A stretch of DNA of 64,000 nt from Rugalucina vietnamica (lineage: Eukaryota > Mollusca > Bivalvia > Lucinida > Lucinidae). Numbering within the stretch: the stretch's first letter is position 1; each line of letters starts with the position of its first letter. This document shows positions 54,101 to 60,100 of this stretch, in pieces. The position numbers and the translations under genes are program-made. The notes below the pieces were generated by a model that was not told the origin of the DNA, made no database searches, and worked only from the letters and a program-made list of their open reading frames with translations. The stretch spans positions 61,617,226 to 61,681,225 of the forward strand of contig OZ024871.1 in the NCBI GenBank assembly GCA_964017185.1. The letters are read 5' to 3'.

Positions 54101-57100
54101 TGTAGAGGACCATTAGCCATTGTCACATACCAAATATCAAAGCTGTGGGCCCTGTGGTTTCAGAGAAGAAGATTTTTTAATTTTTTTTCCCATAGTAAGT
54201 CTATGGAGACTATCGACCCCCCGGGGCGTGGCCAAATTTGACCCCAGGGGCATGAATGGCACAATTTACGTAGAGGACCATTAGCCATTGCTACATACCA
54301 AATATCAAAGCTGTGGGCCTAGTGGTTTCAGAGAAGAAGATTTTTTTAGTTTTTCCCATTGTAAGTCTATGGGACCTATCTGTTGCCATGGAAACCACAA
54401 TTTTGATACAATCTGCTCCAAAACCTAATGCCATCAATCCCCCAACCCAATTATGGTTCACATTAAATTTGATCAAGATCGGCCTACCAGCTTCAGAAAT
54501 ATTCTTCTTTGAAATTGTGGATGGACGACGACGGACGACGACGGACGACGGACGACGACGACGGACGCCGGATGCCTGCCTATCCTATAAGCTCACCTGT
54601 GAGCCTTCGGCTCAGGTGAGCTAAAAAGTGTGAACAAAGACAATGACGACCACTACGATGACGACGGAGCATGGGTATATATATATACTATAAGCTCACC
54701 TTGTGAGCCTAATGGCTCAGGTGAGCTAATGAGTAACTGCGCAGCTTTTGTTTTCGTTACACGGATAGTACAATTCCTCTTCTACTTAAATTCAAAATTT
54801 CAATCCTCTAGCCTGCTTCTGTGACTGTACAGCTTGGTTTGTGCAGAACCTGGTCGGAAACCCAGATTGTTGGTTTTCTTGCTGGAAGGTTCATATTTGA
54901 GTCACATCACCTGAGACCTGAGATATATACATGCACCAATAAACGTGTTAGACTAGAATGGTACAATGCATGTATATAACCCTAGGGCAGGGTCAGAATA
55001 ACTCCTGAAGTCAATGTCTTTTTCAAATCATAAAAATTCAGTCCATTTGCCAATAAACTGCAAGTTTTGTCCTTCAAATGACATTTTAACAATTTTCTCC
55101 ATTCAAATGCATTGGCGATCTAAGTTGACCTTGCCGTGAAATAAGTCAAGGTCATCCCAGTGTCATGATTTATACAAATTTTGTAGACCTCCGTTCCTTA
55201 ATGCTTCATGCCAAGTTTCAAAATCATAGGCCTTCTAGTTCTGAAGAAGAAGATTTTTAAAAATGTTTGCTATTTATAGCCATGGTGGCCATCTTGGTCA
55301 TGTGACCATGACCATTTATATAAACTTTCATTTCCTCTTCCTAAGGATGCTCCACATAAAGTTTGGCTTTGATTGGCTATGCAGTTTCTGAGAAAAAGCT
55401 AATTGAATATTATGCTCATCTACATGTATATAGCTCCAGGGCAGGGGCAGACATCCCCTGGGCCTAAAATATTTTCATAAGCATAAATCTTCTGTCCATT
55501 TGCTCATTCCTACCAAGTTTCAAAATCATAGGCCTTCTGGTTCTGAAGAGGAAGATTTTTAGACGTTTTTGCTATTTATAGCCATGGCGGCCATCTTGGT
55601 CATGTGACCTTGACCATTTATATAAACTTTCATTCCCTCTTCCCAAGGATGCTCCACAAGAAGTTTGGCTTTGATTGGCCTAGCGGTTTCAGAGAAGAAG
55701 ATGTTTCAATATTATGGTCATATACATGTATATAGCCCCGGGGCAGAGGCAGACAACACCCTGGGCCCAAAATATTTTCATAAACATAAATCTTCTGTCC
55801 ATTTGCTCATTTCTAGCAAGCTTTCTGCCATTTAATTACATTTTCCTATTTTTTCCCATTCCAATGCATGGGAGACCTAAGTTGACTTTGCCGTAAAATA
55901 GGTCAAGGTCATCCCAGGGTCATGATTTATATAAACTTTGTAGAGCTTCATTCTCAGATGCTTCACACCAAGTTTCAAAATCATAGGCCTTCTGGTTCTG
56001 AAGAAGAAGATTTTTAAAGGTTTTTGCTATTAATAGCCATGGCGGCCACCTTGGTCATGTGACCTTGACCATTTATATAAACTTTCAATCCCCCTTCCCA
56101 ATGATGCTCCACATAAAGTTTGGCTTTGATTGGCATAGCCGTTCCAGAGAAGAAGATGTTTGAATATTATGGTGATATACATGTATATAGCCCCGGGGCA
56201 GGGACAGACAACCCCCCAGGGGCTTAAATTTTCCATTAACACTAATCTTCTGTCCATTTGCCTATTCCCAGTAAGTTTTACCCATTAAATAGCATTTTAC
56301 CATTTTTTCCCATTCAAATGCATTGGTGACCTAAGTTGACCTTGCTGTAAAATAGGTCAAGGTCATCCTAGGGTCATGATTTATATGAGCCGCGACGCAA
56401 GAAAACCGGTCTTCGGGGTTTCCAACCAGGTCTGACACCAAACGGCCTGTACAGTCACAGAAGCAGACTAGAAGCTTAAAATTTCGGATTTAAGAAGAAG
56501 AGAAATTGTACTATCCGGGTAGCAAAAACAAAGGCGCTGATCAGCTTCGCAGTTACTGCGAAGCTGATCTGAGCCTTTGTTTTCGCATAGGCAAAAATCT
56601 GGTTTTCTCACGATGTGGCTCATACAAACTATGATGGGCCCACGTCCCTGATGCTACATACCAAGTTTCATGGAAATCAACCCACTGGTTCTGGAGAAGA
56701 AGATTTTTAAAGGTTTTTGTTATTTATAGCCATGGCGGCCATCTTGGTCATGTTTCCTGGACTGTGTATATAAACTTTCGTTCCCCCTTCCTAAGGATGC
56801 TCCACATGAAGTTTGGCTTTGATTGGCCTAGCAGTTTCAGAGGAGAAGATCTTTGAAATTGTGAACGGACGACGGACGACGATGGACGATGGAGCATGGC
56901 CATCCTATAAGCTCACCTTGTGAGCCTTCGGCTCAGGTGAGCTAAAAAGGTCAAGGTCATACCAGGGTCATGATTTATATAAAATTTGTAGAGCTCCGTT
57001 GCCTGATGCTACCATGCCAAGTTTCAAAATCATAGGCCTTCTGGTTCTGGAGAAGAAGATTTTTAAAGGTTTTTGCTAATCATAGCTCTGGTGGCCATCT

Positions 57101-60100
57101 TGGTCATGTGACATGGACCATTTATACAAACTTTCTTTCCCCCATCCTAAGGATGCTCCACATGAAATTTGAATTTGATTGGCCAGGGGGTTTCAGAGAA
57201 GAACATGATTGAAAAGTGTGAACGACAACGACGACAACGACGGACGACGGAGCCTGGGTATACTATAAGCTCACCTTGTCAGCCTAACGGCTCAGGTGAG
57301 CTAAACAAGTAGCCCATGGGTAACCATCGCTCACCTGAGACTTCAAGAAATACAGTCACTGGACTAAAGAAAAGTACTTAAAATTTGGCTTTGATTGGCC
57401 AAGCGGTATAAGAGAAGAAGATCTTTGAAAAGTGTGTATGGACGACGGACCGGCCAAGGTCAATAGATGAGCTTGACCCAAATTAATCATATATCTTCAT
57501 CTTATCCATTAGTTGTTTTCATCTACCACTTTTCAGGTTTTAGGCTGCAATAGTTTTCAAAAAATCCATAGTTTTCACTTTTTCCCATGTAGAAGCCAAT
57601 GTTTCCAAACTTGACCTTGCCACAAAATCGGTCTACTGGTTCCAGAGAAGAAGACTTTTGAAGGGTTTTTACCATATATGGGCATGGCGGCCATCTTGGT
57701 CCTGTATCCTGGATTATTTATATATACATTGGTTCCAACTTCCTACAGATGCTTCATATAAAATTTGGCTTTGACTAGCCAAGCCGTTTCAGAGAAGATC
57801 TTTGAAAAGTGTGTATGGACGACAGACCGGCCAAGGTCAAGAGATGACCTTGACCTAAATTAATCATATACCTTCATCTAATCCATTAGTTGTGTGCATC
57901 TACCACTTTTCAGGTCTCAGGCTGCAATAGTTTTCATAAAATTCATAGTTTTCAATTTTTCCCATGTAAAAGCCAATGTTTCCAAAATTGACCTTGCAAT
58001 AAAATAGGTCAAGGTCATCGCAGGGTCATGATTTATACGTACATTGTAGTACTGGAGTCATAGATGCTTCATGCCATGTTTCGTTTAAATCAGTCCACTG
58101 GTTCCAGAGAAGAAGATTTTTTAAGGATTTTTACCATATATGCGCATGGCAGCCATCTTGGTCCTGGATTATTTATATATATACATTGGTTCCCACTTCC
58201 TACAGATGCTAGGACTAGTCAACGAACATTTACGTAAAAACAAAACTCAAATATTTCAAGCGAAATGGCAGAAATTGCAATTTTCCGCTTTTTGTCTTAT
58301 AAGTCAATGGAAACTTTAAGTTGCCATAGCAACCAAAGTAGTGGGACAAGGACAATAAAAAACACAAACTTTGTAGAGGCTAATATCATAAGCATGTATG
58401 CAAAGTTTCAGCTTCATCCACCTTACAGCTTCTGAGAAGAAAATTTTTGAATATTTTTTCGAAAATTTACCCTTTACGTTGCTATAGCAACCAAACCAAT
58501 AAAGCGATTTTGACAAAAGTTGCCTAAAACGGGGAGGACTACTCAATAAACATTTATGTAAAAACAAAATTTCAATATACTCAATGAAACGGCAGAAATT
58601 GCAAATTTCCACTTTTTGCCTTATAAGTCAATGGAAACTTCAAGTTACCATAGCAACCAAAGTAGTTCAACAACGACAATAAAAAACACAAACTTTGTAC
58701 AGGCTAATGTCATAAGCATGTATGCTAAATTTCAGCTTCATCCCCCATACGGCTTCTGAGAAGAAGATTTTTGAATATTTTTTTCGAAAATTTACCCTTT
58801 ATGTTGCTATAGCAACCAAACGAATAAAGTGATTTTTACAAAAGTTGCCTTAAACGTGAAGGACTACTCAATAAACATTTATGTAAAAACAAAATTCAAA
58901 TATCCCCAGCCTGACAACGGAAAATGCCAATTTCCACTTTTTCTCCATACAAGTCAATGGAAACTTCAAGTTGCCATAGCAACCAGTGTTCTTATCCGAT
59001 CAAGATAAAAAACATAAACTTTCGTTCCCCCTACCCATGGATGCTCCACATAAAATTTGGCTTTAATCGGCCAAGCGGTTTCAGAGAAGATCTTTGAAAA
59101 TGTGAACGGACGGACGCACGCACACACGCATGGACGCACGCACGGACGCCGGCTCGACTACCATACTATAAGCTCCCCATGAGCCTTCGGCTCAGGTGAG
59201 CTAAAAACAAACAAGTAGGCTTAAGAAAACTAGAAAAAGTGCCTTGAGAGGCACGTATACCCCCGGCTGGTAGCCACAAAGCCCCCTCCCTACTTCCTAC
59301 CTATACAACCCTGCACATACTCACCCCTGACATTGAACCTCAAACCCCCAATGAAAGACAGTACCCTTATAAAGTACACTTTAGAAATAAGCACATTACA
59401 TACAAACATGGGGGAGTGGTGTTTTAGAATGACAGATCTATTTTATAGCAGTATACAGAGCTGACGTGTATACTCAATCTAGGACATAATCCACGGACAT
59501 TATGGGTCAGGTCCTCAGTCCTAGATTGGAATGAAAATAGAGTGTCATTCTTAAAAAAAAAAAAAAAAAAAAAAAATGCTCCAGACCTTGACCTCAAGTC
59601 CCACCCCCACCCCATGCATGGACCCTTGGGTCCATCCCCCTTATGTGGTACCTATATTGTAAGCATGAATGCTTTCTGACAAATGGTTGTCAAGATATAG
59701 ACCTACAGAATATTAATCTTGGTAAATATTCTGTATTTTATAAATGTGTCCTAGATTTTGACCTCCAGTCCCACCCCTAGAGTTTGGTGCCGAGGAATTT
59801 AATTCAACCCTAAAGGGTATCTATGATCCAAATAGGAATACATTCCTATAAGTCTTTGTTAATATATGAACTTAGAGAAGAAAAAAAACACTATGTAAAT
59901 AGCACATTTTCAAGGTGACCTAGATTTTGAACTCTAGCCCCACCCCCCGAGCATGGACCCTCAGGTCTGAACTCACGGAAACAAAGCAAACCTTATAGGG
60001 TACCTAAAGTCCAAATATGAATGATTTCTGAAAATTGGCTCATGAGATATACACCATTAGAGAAACTTTAACCAAAACTTTGACGCAAATTAAAGGTGAC

